Program-made: the position numbers and the translations under genes
Shown here: piece by piece, positions 34,996-43,700 of the stretch
Layout of the letters: every line of letters begins with the position of its first letter
How positions within the stretch are numbered: position 1 is the first letter of the stretch
The notes under the pieces: model-generated
The model's input: only the letters and a program-made list of their open reading frames with translations
Told to the model about the DNA's origin: nothing
Databases searched by the model: none
Assembly: GCA_018001225.1 (NCBI GenBank)
Contig: JAGNIJ010000034.1
Location: forward strand, 1-49,690
Length of the DNA: 49,690 bases
From: Kiritimatiellia bacterium
Lineage (GTDB): Bacteria > Verrucomicrobiota > Kiritimatiellia > CAIQIC01 > JAGNIJ01
Direction of reading: 5' to 3'

Positions 34996-35745
34996 TCAGC
35001 GCGAGTTCGCATCGGCCCCGCCGCCCGGCGTCGGGGCCGTTTTTTCTTCCTCCAGCAGCGCCGAGGCCGGGACGTGGAACTGCCGTTTCACGAGGCGCGG
35101 CAGGTAGACGAGCAGCGCGAAGCCGGTGGCGCCCACGGAGAGGTAGAGGAGCGTGCGCGCGATGTCGCCCCGCCCGGAGATGAGCGAGCCGCCGACGAAC
35201 ACGTAGGTGGCGATCGCCGGGATCATCGTGATCCAGGAGACCAGCGTGTAGGTCCAGAACCCGATGCCCGTGAGCCCGTAGGCATAGTTCTGAACGTTGA
35301 ACGGGAAGATCGGGACCATCCGTGTGATCATGACCATGTGCCAGCCTTCGCGGCGCACGCCCCGGTCGATGCGGTGGAACAGCCGGCTGGCGCGGATGCG
35401 CCGCTCGACCAGCGGGCGCAGGGTGTGGCGCGCGGCGAGGAACGACAGTGCCGCGCCGACCGTCAGCCCGATCGAGGCGTACAGCGTGCCCCGGATCACG
35501 CCGAAGAAGGCCGCCGGCAGGATGAACGGGATGCTCGGCGCGAAGAAGAGGGAGGCCAGGACGCAGAGCCCGATGTAGGCGGCGGGGCCCCAGAGCCCGA
35601 GCCCGCGGATGTACCGGCGGAAGGCCAGCACGCTTTCCCGGCTGAACTCCGGGCACAGCCCGGACCGGCGCAGCCACCACGCGCCGACCGCGACGAGCAG
35701 CGCGAGCACGGCCAGCGCGGCGAGTTTTTTCCTGCGATGATTCAT
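34996..35745 (-). CDS. TVP38/TMEM64-family membrane protein (VTT domain)
   Basis: 249 residues, with an N-terminal helix (7-25) and a VTT/DedA-like core at about 50-220. Conserved pieces are FFAPSIPFILPAAFFGVIRGTLYA near residue 67, the GAALSFLAARHTLRPLV segment near 97, and the re-entrant RMVPIFPFNVQNYAYGLTG near 142. This matches the TVP38/TMEM64 (SNARE-associated/VTT) family, which is related to DedA and may move lipids or ions between membrane leaflets. The C-terminal 25 residues are polar, and the H1 gene's terminator is embedded in this end. It converges on the H1-like gene with a 10-bp gap. Confidence 0.87.
   Translation of the reverse strand: MNHRRKKLAALAVLALLVAVGAWWLRRSGLCPEFSRESVLAFRRYIRGLGLWGPAAYIGLCVLASLFFAPSIPFILPAAFFGVIRGTLYASIGLTVGAALSFLAARHTLRPLVERRIRASRLFHRIDRGVRREGWHMVMITRMVPIFPFNVQNYAYGLTGIGFWTYTLVSWITMIPAIATYVFVGGSLISGRGDIARTLLYLSVGATGFALLVYLPRLVKRQFHVPASALLEEEKTAPTPGGGADANSR
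35013..35045 (+). terminator. Rho-independent terminator of the H1-like gene
   Basis: CGGCCCCG (35013-35020) pairs with CGGGGCCG (35032-35039) and is followed by TTTTTT (35040-35045). It lies inside the 3' coding end of the convergent TVP38 gene (which stops at 34996), so the same bases serve as terminator and coding sequence. Confidence 0.8.
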
Positions 35746-35787
35746 GACATGGCGCGCGGCGGATACTAGCGGCGCGTTTCGGAAGTT

Positions 35788-37179
35788 TCAAGCGGCCGAC
35801 GCGGCCTTGAACTCCGAGACCAGCGCCTGGAGCGTGGCCTTCGCGTCCCCGAAAACCATGCGGGTGTTGGGATAGAAGAACAGGGGATTTTCCACGCCGG
35901 CGAACCCGGCGGCGAGCGAACGCTTGAGCACGAAGACCGTGCGGGCCTGGTCCACGTTGATGATGGGCATGCCGTAGATCGGGCTCTTCGTGTCTTCGCG
36001 GGCGGCGGGATTGACCACGTCGTTGGCGCCGATGACCATGGCGACGTCCACGGCGGGCATCAGGGGATTGACGTCCTGGGGCTCGGCCAGTTGTTCGTAG
36101 GGGACGTTGGCCTCGGCAAGCAGGACGTTCATGTGGCCGGGCATGCGGCCGGCCACGGGGTGGATCGCAAACTTCACCTCGCAGCCGTTCTCCGCCAGCT
36201 TGTCGGCCAGCTCGCGCGCCGCGTGCTGGGCCTGGGCGACGGCCATGCCGTAGCCGGGCACGATGACCACCGAGCGCGCGGCCTCGAGGATCAGGTAGGC
36301 GTCCTCCGGCGGGATCGGCCGGGCCTCGCCCTTGACCTGCGAGGCCTGCGCGGCGCCGGCAGCGCCGAACCCGCTGAAGAGCACGTTGGTCAAGGAACGG
36401 TTCATGGCCTTGCACATGATCGCCGTCAGGATGATCCCGCTGGCGCCGACCAGCGCGCCGGAGACGATCAGCACGTTGTTGGAAATCACGAAGCCCGCGG
36501 CGGCGGCCGCCATGCCGGAGTAGCTGTTGAGCAGCGAGATCACGACGGGCATGTCCGCGCCGCCGATCGGGATCACGGAGAGGACGCCCAGGGCGAGGGA
36601 GAGCAGCAGGACCCCGAGGAAGGCCGCGTAGGCGGCGGCCGAGGCGGGGACCCAGACGTAGGCCGCGCCGAGCGCCAGCGTCGCCGCCAGCAGCAGCAGG
36701 TTGACCCACTGCTGGCCCTTGAACAGGACCGGCCGCCCGCTGATGAACTTCTCCGCCAGCTTTAGGTAGGCGACGAGGCTGCCGGAAAACGTCACGCCGC
36801 CGATGAGGACGGTCAGCCACGTGGCTGTTGCCGTGAACCGCGACACGTCCCGGTTGAGATGGTACGCGGCCCAGCCGACCAGCAGGCTGGCCAGCCCGCC
36901 GAAGCCGTTGAAGAGGGCGACCATCTGCGGCATGTCCGTCATGGGCACGGTGTACGAGGCGACCGCCCCGATCAGGGCGCCGATCCCGGCCCCGACGATG
37001 ATCCACGTGTATGAAAGCCCCTGCTGCAGCAGCGTGACCACGACGGCCAGCAGCATTCCGAGGGCGGACAGGAGGTTGCCGCGCCGCGCCGTCCGCGCCG
37101 AACTCAACATCTTGAGGCCGATGATGAAAAGGATCGAGGCGGCGATGTAGCCGTAGGTGCTGAACGCTTCCCGGTTCAC
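35788..37179 (-). CDS. pntB: Proton-translocating NAD(P) transhydrogenase, beta subunit
   Basis: 463 residues: about eight to nine membrane helices (domain II, residues 1-270) then the NADP(H)-binding domain III (about 285-463). Domain III shows SVVIVPGYGMAVAQAQH near 305, PVAGRMPGHMNVLLAEA near 341, and the GANDVVNPAAR, KSPIYGMPII and AGFAGVENPLFF blocks near the end, all standard PntB. It couples hydride transfer from NADH to NADP+ to proton entry, giving NADPH. The start overlaps pntAB by 4 nt. It is the last of three overlapping genes, pntAA-pntAB-pntB. Confidence 0.97.
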   Translation of the reverse strand: MNREAFSTYGYIAASILFIIGLKMLSSARTARRGNLLSALGMLLAVVVTLLQQGLSYTWIIVGAGIGALIGAVASYTVPMTDMPQMVALFNGFGGLASLLVGWAAYHLNRDVSRFTATATWLTVLIGGVTFSGSLVAYLKLAEKFISGRPVLFKGQQWVNLLLLAATLALGAAYVWVPASAAAYAAFLGVLLLSLALGVLSVIPIGGADMPVVISLLNSYSGMAAAAAGFVISNNVLIVSGALVGASGIILTAIMCKAMNRSLTNVLFSGFGAAGAAQASQVKGEARPIPPEDAYLILEAARSVVIVPGYGMAVAQAQHAARELADKLAENGCEVKFAIHPVAGRMPGHMNVLLAEANVPYEQLAEPQDVNPLMPAVDVAMVIGANDVVNPAAREDTKSPIYGMPIINVDQARTVFVLKRSLAAGFAGVENPLFFYPNTRMVFGDAKATLQALVSEFKAASAA

Positions 37180-37484
37180 TTCCCGCTCCCGTCCTTCTTC
37201 TTGAACATGGCCAGCATCCGGTCGGTGACCAGGTAGCCGCCCACGACGTTGACCATGGCCGCGGCGACCGCGACCACCCCCAGGATCGTGGTCAGCACGC
37301 CGCCCTCCAGCGCGCCCGCGACCATCAGCGCGCCGACGATGGTGATGCCGGAGATCGCGTTCGAGCCGGACATCAGGGGCGTGTGCAGCTGGGACGGAAC
37401 CCGGGAGATCAGCTCGACGCCCAGGAACACCGCCAGCACGAAAACGAAGAAGAGAAGGCCCATCGCATCCATGAATTGCCTCAC
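37176..37484 (-). CDS. pntAB: Transhydrogenase alpha-2 (membrane) subunit
   Basis: 102 residues with three or four helices, equal to the C-terminal membrane part of a fused PntA. Typical sequence is VPSQLHTPLMSGSNAISGI near residue 29 and GYLVTDRMLAMFKK at the end. The separate gene shows that the enzyme is the three-subunit type, as in Rhodospirillum. It starts at GTG 37484, which overlaps the pntAA stop (GTGA); an internal ATG at 37472 is also possible. Confidence 0.94.
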   Translation of the reverse strand: MRQFMDAMGLLFFVFVLAVFLGVELISRVPSQLHTPLMSGSNAISGITIVGALMVAGALEGGVLTTILGVVAVAAAMVNVVGGYLVTDRMLAMFKKKDGSGK

Positions 37485-38611
37485 TGCATCCGCTGTTTCA
37501 CCATTTCGTTGACGACTTCCCCGCCATGGGTGACCAGGCAGCCCCGGAGGATCTCGTCCTCGCGCAAAGGCGCGAAGGCCTTGGCGCCGGCGTCCCAGCC
37601 GTGCTCTATAAGGTGCCCGAAGTTACTGGCGATCATCTGGCTCGCGTGCGCCGGCACGCGGGCGGGGAGGTTGGCGTGGCCCAGGATCAACACTTCGCCC
37701 GCATCCACCTCCTCGTCCAGCCGGGAGCCCTCGACGTTGCCGCCGCTCTCGACCGCCATGTCCACGATCACGCTGCCCGGCTTCATGCCGCGCACCATGT
37801 CGGCCGTGATGATCAGCGGCGCCTTCCGCCCGAAGACCTGGGCCGTGGTGACGACCACGTCGGCCTGGGCGCAATGCTTCGCCATGGCCTCGCGTTGCTT
37901 CCGCATCTGCTCCTCCGTGAGCGCCCGGGCATAGCCGTCCTTGGTCTGCCCCGTTTCGCCGAGGTCCACCTTGACGAAGCGGGCGCCGAGGGACTTCACC
38001 TGCTCCTCGACCACGGGCCGCGTGTCGAAGGCCTCGACCCGCGCGCCGAGGCGGCGCGCGGTGGCGATGGCCTGCAGGCCGGCGACACCGGCGCCGATCA
38101 CGAAAACCATCGAGGGGGCCAGGGTCCCCGCCGGTGTCATCATCATGGGGAAGATCCGGGGCAGCCGCTCGGCGGCCATGAGCACGGCCACGTAGCCGGC
38201 GAGGCTGGACTGGGAACTCAAGGCGTCCATCTTCTGCGCCAGCGTCGTGCGCGGGATCAGTTCCAGGCTCAACGCCGTGATGCCGGCGGAATTGAGCGCG
38301 CGCACCAGGTCGGGTTCGCGAAAGGGATCGAGGAAGCTGATGTGGACCGCGCCCCGCTTCAGGCGGGGGATTTCATCGAGCGGCGGCTTGTGGATTCGCA
38401 GGACCAGGTCGGCCTCGGCCAGGCCCTGCTCGCGGGGCAGGGGGCGGCCGCCGGCGTTCCGGTAGGCTTCGTCGATGATATGGCAGCCCGTGCCCAGGCC
38501 CGGCTCGAACGTCACGTCCGCGCCCAGCCGGACGAGTTTCGTCACCACGTCGGGCACGAGCGCGGCCCGCCGCTCGCCTTTTCTCGTTTCTATGGGTACG
38601 AATATCCGCAT
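37481..38611 (-). CDS. pntAA: Transhydrogenase alpha-1 (NAD-binding) subunit
   Basis: 376-residue soluble domain I. The N-terminal half matches alanine dehydrogenase/PNT (ETRKGERRAALVPDVV near residue 8, IHKPPLDE near 73), and the NAD site follows (VFVIGAGVAGLQAIATARRLGARVEAFDTRP near 167, in pieces here). The RQD loop of family enzymes and the mobile loop KDGYARALTEEQ near 224 are present. It binds NAD(H) and hands hydride to PntB. It is 65 bp downstream of the rubredoxin gene on the same strand and coupled to pntAB by a 4-bp overlap. Confidence 0.96.
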   Translation of the reverse strand: MRIFVPIETRKGERRAALVPDVVTKLVRLGADVTFEPGLGTGCHIIDEAYRNAGGRPLPREQGLAEADLVLRIHKPPLDEIPRLKRGAVHISFLDPFREPDLVRALNSAGITALSLELIPRTTLAQKMDALSSQSSLAGYVAVLMAAERLPRIFPMMMTPAGTLAPSMVFVIGAGVAGLQAIATARRLGARVEAFDTRPVVEEQVKSLGARFVKVDLGETGQTKDGYARALTEEQMRKQREAMAKHCAQADVVVTTAQVFGRKAPLIITADMVRGMKPGSVIVDMAVESGGNVEGSRLDEEVDAGEVLILGHANLPARVPAHASQMIASNFGHLIEHGWDAGAKAFAPLREDEILRGCLVTHGGEVVNEMVKQRMQ

Positions 38612-38676
38612 GGCCGGTCCTGAATGAAATCACCCGTAATGTAATAGCCGGGCGCTCCGAGTCAAATCGGCGCGGG

Positions 38677-38850
38677 TTAGAGAGGATCGAACGCGTCCTT
38701 GGCCGCGTAGCAGATCGGGCATTTCCAGTTCTCGGGCAGTTGCTCGAAGGGCACGCCGGCCGGCAGTCCGTGGGCGGCGTCCCCCGTGGCCGGGTCGTAA
38801 ACGTACCCGCAGCAGGTGCAGACCCATCGCCCTTCGCTTCCCGTGTTCAT
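38677..38850 (-). CDS. Rubredoxin
   Basis: 57 residues from ATG 38850, preceded by an AGGCGGG-type Shine-Dalgarno; a longer in-frame ATG (38919) would add 23 residues with no family match. The iron site is complete: C11-x2-C14 in CTCCGYVYDP and C44-x2-C47 in WKCPIC, with the usual acidic linker. Rubredoxins carry single electrons in the cytoplasm, often to diiron or flavodiiron proteins in oxygen or peroxide defence. It lies just upstream of the transhydrogenase genes and may share their transcript. Confidence 0.94.
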   Translation of the reverse strand: MNTGSEGRWVCTCCGYVYDPATGDAAHGLPAGVPFEQLPENWKCPICYAAKDAFDPL

Positions 38851-38918
38851 CGTTTCCCGCCTTTCGCCTGAATCATTAGCGTGCGTGACTCTTCTGTACG
38901 ATCCGGTGAAATGTGACA

Positions 38919-38960
38919 CGGGCGCCTCGCCCGCGCTTTTTCACGGCCGGGACGGCCGTG
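38919..38960. repeat. Tandem GC hairpins, REP-like
   Basis: CGGGCG-cct-CGCCCG (38919-38933) is followed by a TTTTT run, then CACGGCCG-gga-CGGCCGTG (38942-38960). The first could act as a weak terminator. Together they resemble REP-type palindromes. They lie in a gene-free stretch of about 530 bp (38851-39384). Confidence 0.6.
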
Positions 38961-39006
38961 CCACACTTCAGATCCAAGCCTTCGTTAAAGATTCAGGCCT
39001 TTCACA

Positions 39007-39271
39007 GGACTGATTCATAAAGGAGCGTAACCCGTTCCAACCATGGAAGAACAAGGCCCGCGCACAGCAGGGCATGCGTCGGCCTCGAGGGCGAGGCCGC
39101 GCTACGCGGACGCCGCGGATGCGACACGCGGCGTAGCCCGCGACCGCCCCCGGTCGCGGGGCCGGTTGGCTCCGCGGATTCCGGACCTCCGCGTTTCGCG
39201 AGGGGAGTCCCCTCGAGAAAAATCGCATTCCCTTCACGGATCGAGGGTTCACCGTTCTCATGAATCAGTCC
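39007..39271. repeat. 265-bp element with 12-bp terminal inverted repeats
   Basis: GGACTGATTCAT (39007-39018) and ATGAATCAGTCC (39260-39271) are perfect inverses. The inside holds GTTCCAaccaTGGAAgAAC (39034-39052), a CTCG...CGAG pair, GCTACGC/GCGTAGC arms, and CGCGACCG/CGGTCGCG. There is no ORF with coding character. It could be a MITE-like unit or a structured RNA. No clear target-site duplication is visible. Confidence 0.5.
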
Positions 39272-39307
39272 TGGGCCTTTCATGAAACATGCCGCTTTTA
39301 CTGGCTC

Positions 39308-39354
39308 TTTGTCCGCGGCCCTGACACCATAAGTGAAACAGCGCCTGGCGGACA
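39308..39354. promoter_or_regulatory. Inverted repeat around a GACACCATA motif, upstream of the zinc-ribbon gene
   Basis: TTGTCCGC (39308-39315) and GCGGACAA (39347-39354) flank a GACACCATAAGTGAAACAG-type string (39322-39345). A close copy of that string occurs at 47148-47173. The element is 30 bp before the ATG at 39385, so it may be part of that gene's control region. Confidence 0.4.
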
Positions 39355-39384
39355 AGGTTCAACTTTTCGGGGAGGGAGCCGGCC

Positions 39385-39672
39385 ATGATCAGCCGAATCT
39401 GCGACCGTTGCGGGCAGCCCTTGGAGCCGAAGGCTCTTCGGTATATCGCCCGCATACAAGTCTACGCCGCCTACGATCCCCTCGAGATCACGTTTGAGGA
39501 CCTGACCCGCGATTATACGTCGGAAATGCGGCGGATCATGGAAGAATGCAGGGATCTCACGGAAGAAGAACTTATGCGGGACGTTTATGTGGACTTCACC
39601 TTCGATCTCTGCCCGGCCTGCCAGAAAAAATACATACAGAACCCGCTCCAGATTGCCGGCCCGGCCGCTTGA
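39385..39672 (+). CDS. Small two-CxxC putative zinc-binding protein
   Basis: 95 residues with GGAGGGAG before the ATG. The knuckles are CDRC (C6, C9) and CPAC (C76, C79), which probably join in one zinc site, separated by a mostly helical, acidic middle (DPLEITFEDL, EEELMRDVY). There is no signal peptide. From memory, similar small proteins with this CDRCG...FDLCPxC layout are common and unstudied in Planctomycetes and related phyla; I know no function. It is preceded by repeat-rich DNA and followed by 210 bp of AT-rich intergenic DNA before the transglycosylase gene. Confidence 0.72.
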   Translation: MISRICDRCGQPLEPKALRYIARIQVYAAYDPLEITFEDLTRDYTSEMRRIMEECRDLTEEELMRDVYVDFTFDLCPACQKKYIQNPLQIAGPAA

Positions 39673-39882
39673 AGAGGCATTTCATCCATGTGAAAGTTAT
39701 GGTTTGTTTTAATAGTAAAGCGGTTTATCTTATATTATTATATTGACAATTTATTAACGATTCTGCTTGCAAGCCGTTTTTGATGGGTTAAACTGCGCGA
39801 CCATTTTTTCCGATTCTGTTTCGCGTTTTTCAAGGGTTTCGACGGGCGGCCTCCTGAAAAGAAGGGCTGCCAAAAGCAACGG
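39673..39882. other. AT-rich intergenic region
   Basis: Contains a long A/T tract near 39700-39770 with a TTGACA at 39743 that lacks a clear -10 at the right distance, plus other TATATT-like strings. It is probably the promoter region of the transglycosylase gene. I see no RNA gene or terminator in it. Confidence 0.35.
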
Positions 39883-40545
39883 ATGAACTACAGAAAGTCC
39901 ATAAACGGGTACGCTCGCCACGCGCCGGTTGTCCGGGCGGTTCTGGCGGTGCTGGGCGCCGTGACGCTCCTGGCCCAGTTGGCCCTGGCCGGCTGGCGGA
40001 GCGCGCGGTCCTCCGATACAGAGCTCGCTGATCATCAGATCCGGGCGTGGAGCCAGCAAAAAACGGAGGTCACGCCGGCATGGGCTCCGGAAGATTGCCT
40101 GGTGGAAGCGGTGATCCAGGTGGAATCCGGGGGCAATCCCCGGAAAGTCGGCAAGGCCGGCGAGCGTGGCCTCATGCAGATCAAGAAGGGAACTTGGCGC
40201 GAGGTGACGAGGCGCCTGTACGGCAAGCCCCTTCCGTTCGACCGGGCCTTCGAGCCGGAACTCAACCAGATCGTCGGCCGGGCTTACCTGGAGTACCTTG
40301 GCGGTTTTCTGCGGCAGAACCAGGCCCGCTGGCAAGCCGACGAATTGTCCCTTCTGCTGGCCTGCTACAATGCCGGGCCCACGCGCGTGGAGAAGGGCGG
40401 CTTCAACCCGGCTCGCTGGCCGGCCTTCACGCGGGATTATGTCCAGCGCGTCACGGCCCTCCGCGAGCACTACCTGGCCGAAGGGCCGCCGGCCGCGCGG
40501 ATATTGATCGCCCGCGTGCCTCCCGCGGTTCCCTCCCGCTCTTGA
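39883..40545 (+). CDS. Lytic transglycosylase (SLT domain)
   Basis: 220 residues. A membrane helix or uncleaved signal at about 18-37 precedes an SLT domain at about 70-175: the catalytic Glu81 in QVESGG, the GLMQIKKGTW block near 93, and LACYNAGPTRV near 157, which is the standard family-1 transglycosylase pattern. It cleaves the MurNAc-GlcNAc bond in the periplasm. The domain is short and soluble, like the E. coli EmtA/MltE type in size, but anchored by the N-terminal helix. The Shine-Dalgarno is poor. Confidence 0.9.
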   Translation: MNYRKSINGYARHAPVVRAVLAVLGAVTLLAQLALAGWRSARSSDTELADHQIRAWSQQKTEVTPAWAPEDCLVEAVIQVESGGNPRKVGKAGERGLMQIKKGTWREVTRRLYGKPLPFDRAFEPELNQIVGRAYLEYLGGFLRQNQARWQADELSLLLACYNAGPTRVEKGGFNPARWPAFTRDYVQRVTALREHYLAEGPPAARILIARVPPAVPSRS

Positions 40546-40710
40546 TTCTTCAAGGGTTCGTCAAGGATTCTCCACCGTCCAGGCCGTAGCCCCTTGACCG
40601 TGGGCGGGTTACGTCTTTCCCTCCCGGCCTTGCTTTTTTTGCAGAATTCGAAGGGGGCCGGCGTAGTAGAGGGTGAGGGCCAAGGTGAAACCGCTGCATA
40701 GGGGGAACCC

Positions 40711-43700
40711 ATGAAGAAGCGCTTCGGGATGCTGGCGTGGATGCTGGCCGGAGTTGCCGGCTGGGCCCGCGCCCAAGCACCGTTCCCCTTTTTCGACGGC
40801 TTCGAATCCGGCGCGCTGTCCGGCTACTGGTCCGCCAGTTCCACCGGCAACGGGCGAATTCGCGTGACCTCCGTGGGGCCGCCATACGAAGGGGCGTACA
40901 ATGCCGTGCTGGACAGCACCAGCGGCTACGCGCTCAACGAACTGGTGCTGGCGGTGGATCTTGCCGGCCAGACCAACGTGTTCCTCGACTGCTGGGCCCG
41001 GAACTACTACGACGATAGCCATCCGATGCCCGACCAGTTCGCGGGCTCCACCAATGCCGACGGGATCGCCTTGAGCACGGACGGCGTGACGTGGCACCGG
41101 CTGGCGGCCCTGTCCTACTCGTCGTCGCAGGCGTTCACCAACGTGCTGGTGGACCTGGTGGCGTTTGCGAACAGCCGGGGCCTGACCTTGGACGGCCACG
41201 TGCGAATCAAGTTCCAGCAGTACGATAACTTCGCCTTCCTGTCGGATGACGGCTGGGCCTTCGACAACATTCGGCTTTACGACGCCGCGCGGGCGGCCGA
41301 CTTGGCCCTGGGCCTGTCGGCTTCGCCCGACCCGGTCGCCGCGGGCCATTCCCTGGTCTATGCCCTCGTGGTGTCAAATTCCTCCTCCATGACGGCGGAG
41401 GAGGTGGTGCTCACCAACACGCTGCCGGCCGGCGCCGCACCGGTGTCCGTCACGGCCAGCCAGGGCGCGTGGGTCACGAACGGCTCCGTGATCGTGGCCG
41501 AACTGGGCGCCATCGCGGGCGGCGGGGCGGCCACCCTGGACATCGTTGTGCAGTATGCGGCCGAAGGCTTCGTCACCAACCGGGCCTCGGTTACCACGAC
41601 AACGACGGAAGCCGGCGCCGGCCGCAACGAGGCCGCCGTCACCACGCGCGTGGACCGGGTGGGCGGCGACCTGTTCTTTCGCCCGGCGGTGTACAACCGC
41701 GACGAGGCCCGGGGATCGGTCACCCTGACCGTGCAGCGGACGAACGGCGTGGTGGGCGAGATCACGGTCGACTACGAAACGGTGGACGGGACGGCGGTCG
41801 CCGGGATCGACTACACGGCCCGGAGCGGCACGCTGACCCTGACCAACGGGCAGACGAACATCCAGTGGACGGTTTCGATCCAAGACGACGGCGAGTCCGA
41901 GCCCGACGAGTCTTTCTCCGTACGTCTTGGCCATCCCGCCGGCGGCGCCGTCCTGGCCGCGCCGAGCAACGCCACCGTGACGATCCGCGACGACGACGGC
42001 GCGGCCGCGATGCCGTTCGAGGAGGATTTCGAATCGGGCGCCCTCTCGAATTACTGGGCGACGTACACCACCGGTCTGCTCGGCCCCCAGATCACCGTCA
42101 GCAACAGCCCGTACGGCGGGCTCTCGCACCTCAACATGAACGGCGATTACGCCTCCTACTCGCTCAACGAGTTGATCCTGTCTGTCGATCTCGCGGGCCG
42201 CGAGGGCGTGTACCTCCGGTTCTGGCACAAGCGCTTCCAGTACGAGACCGACAGCGCCATGAGCGATTCGTTCCAGGGCCACACCTACGCGGACGGCGTG
42301 GCCATCAGCGTGGACGGGACGAACTGGTACAAGGTCCAGGACCTGACGTTCGCCGAGACCGGGACCAACGAGTACCGGCAGTTCGACGTGGCGCTGGACC
42401 CGGTCCTCGCCGCGCGGGGGCTGGGCTTCACCGACCGCGTGCGGATCAAGTTCCAGGCCAACGGGTATTACTATCCGCCGTATTACGGGCGCTTCTTCGA
42501 CGACATATCGCTTTACACGAGCGCCGGCGATCTGCGGTTCAGCGCGGAAGACTGGCCGGTCGCCGAGGGCGCGGGCGCGGTCACGGTCACGGTGGAGCGC
42601 GTGAACGGGGACTCCGGCGAGGTGAGCGTGGACTACGCGACCGCCGACAGCACGGCCGCCGAGGGCGATGACTACGCGGCCGCGTCGGGCACGCTGGTCT
42701 TCTCCAACGGGGTCCGCGCGCAATCGTTTGCCGTGCCCATTTTCGAGGACGTCGACGACGAACCGTCGGAAGCCTTCACGGTTCAACTGTTCGACCCGCT
42801 GGGCGGCGCCGGCCTGGCCAGCCCGACGCAGGCGGTCGTGACCATCGAGGACGACGACGGGCCCGGGGAACTGTCCTTCAGCGCGGCCCAGTACGCCGAG
42901 CAGGAAGACACCGGCCTGGCCGCGATCGCCGTGAACCGCCGGTTCGGTTTCGACGGGGAGGTGTCCGTGTCGTGGCGCACCCAGGCGGGCACGGCGACGC
43001 CGGGCGCGGATTACGTGGAGACCACCGGCACGTTGACGTTCGCGGAAGGATCAGCCCAGGAAATTTTCGAGGTGCCGCTGCTGGACGACGCGGACATCGA
43101 GGGGCCCGAAACCGTCCAGGTCTTCCTCTACGACCCGGAGGACGGCGCGGCCCTCGCGGCGCCGACCAACGCCTGGCTGACGATCCAGGACGACGAGGCG
43201 CCGCGCGCCGCCTTCCCGTTCTACGAGGGCTTCGAGTCCGGCGCGTGGTCGAACTACTGGACCGTCCAGTCCTCCGGCGCCGGCCGGATCGCCCTGACGA
43301 ACCGGACCGCGGGCTTCGAGGGCGACCGGAGCCTCACCATGGACTCCGCCTCGGGCGAGGCGCTCAACGAGGCGACGCTGACGGTGGACCTGTCCGGCCA
43401 GACCAGCGTGATCCTCCGCTGCTGGACGCGCGATTTTTCCGACGCCGCGCACGCCATGCCCGCGACGTTCACCGGGGCCACCAACGCCGACGGGATCGCC
43501 GTCAGCGCCGACGGCCTGACCTGGCACCGCCTGGTGGACCTCGCCGCGGTCGGCGCGCACGCGGTGTACACCAACCTGGTCGTGGACCTTGCGGGCCTGG
43601 CCTCCACGCAGGGAGTTCCCCTGACCGCGACCTTCCAGGTCCGGTTCCAGCAGTACGACGACGGGGCCTACCCGTCGCGCGGCCGGTCCTTCGACCACGT

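Noticed and set aside
38816..39355. Small ORFs in the repeat-rich gap (for example 39043-39285 and 39002-39355)
   Set aside because: No Shine-Dalgarno or domain; the frames arise from palindromic repeat sequence.
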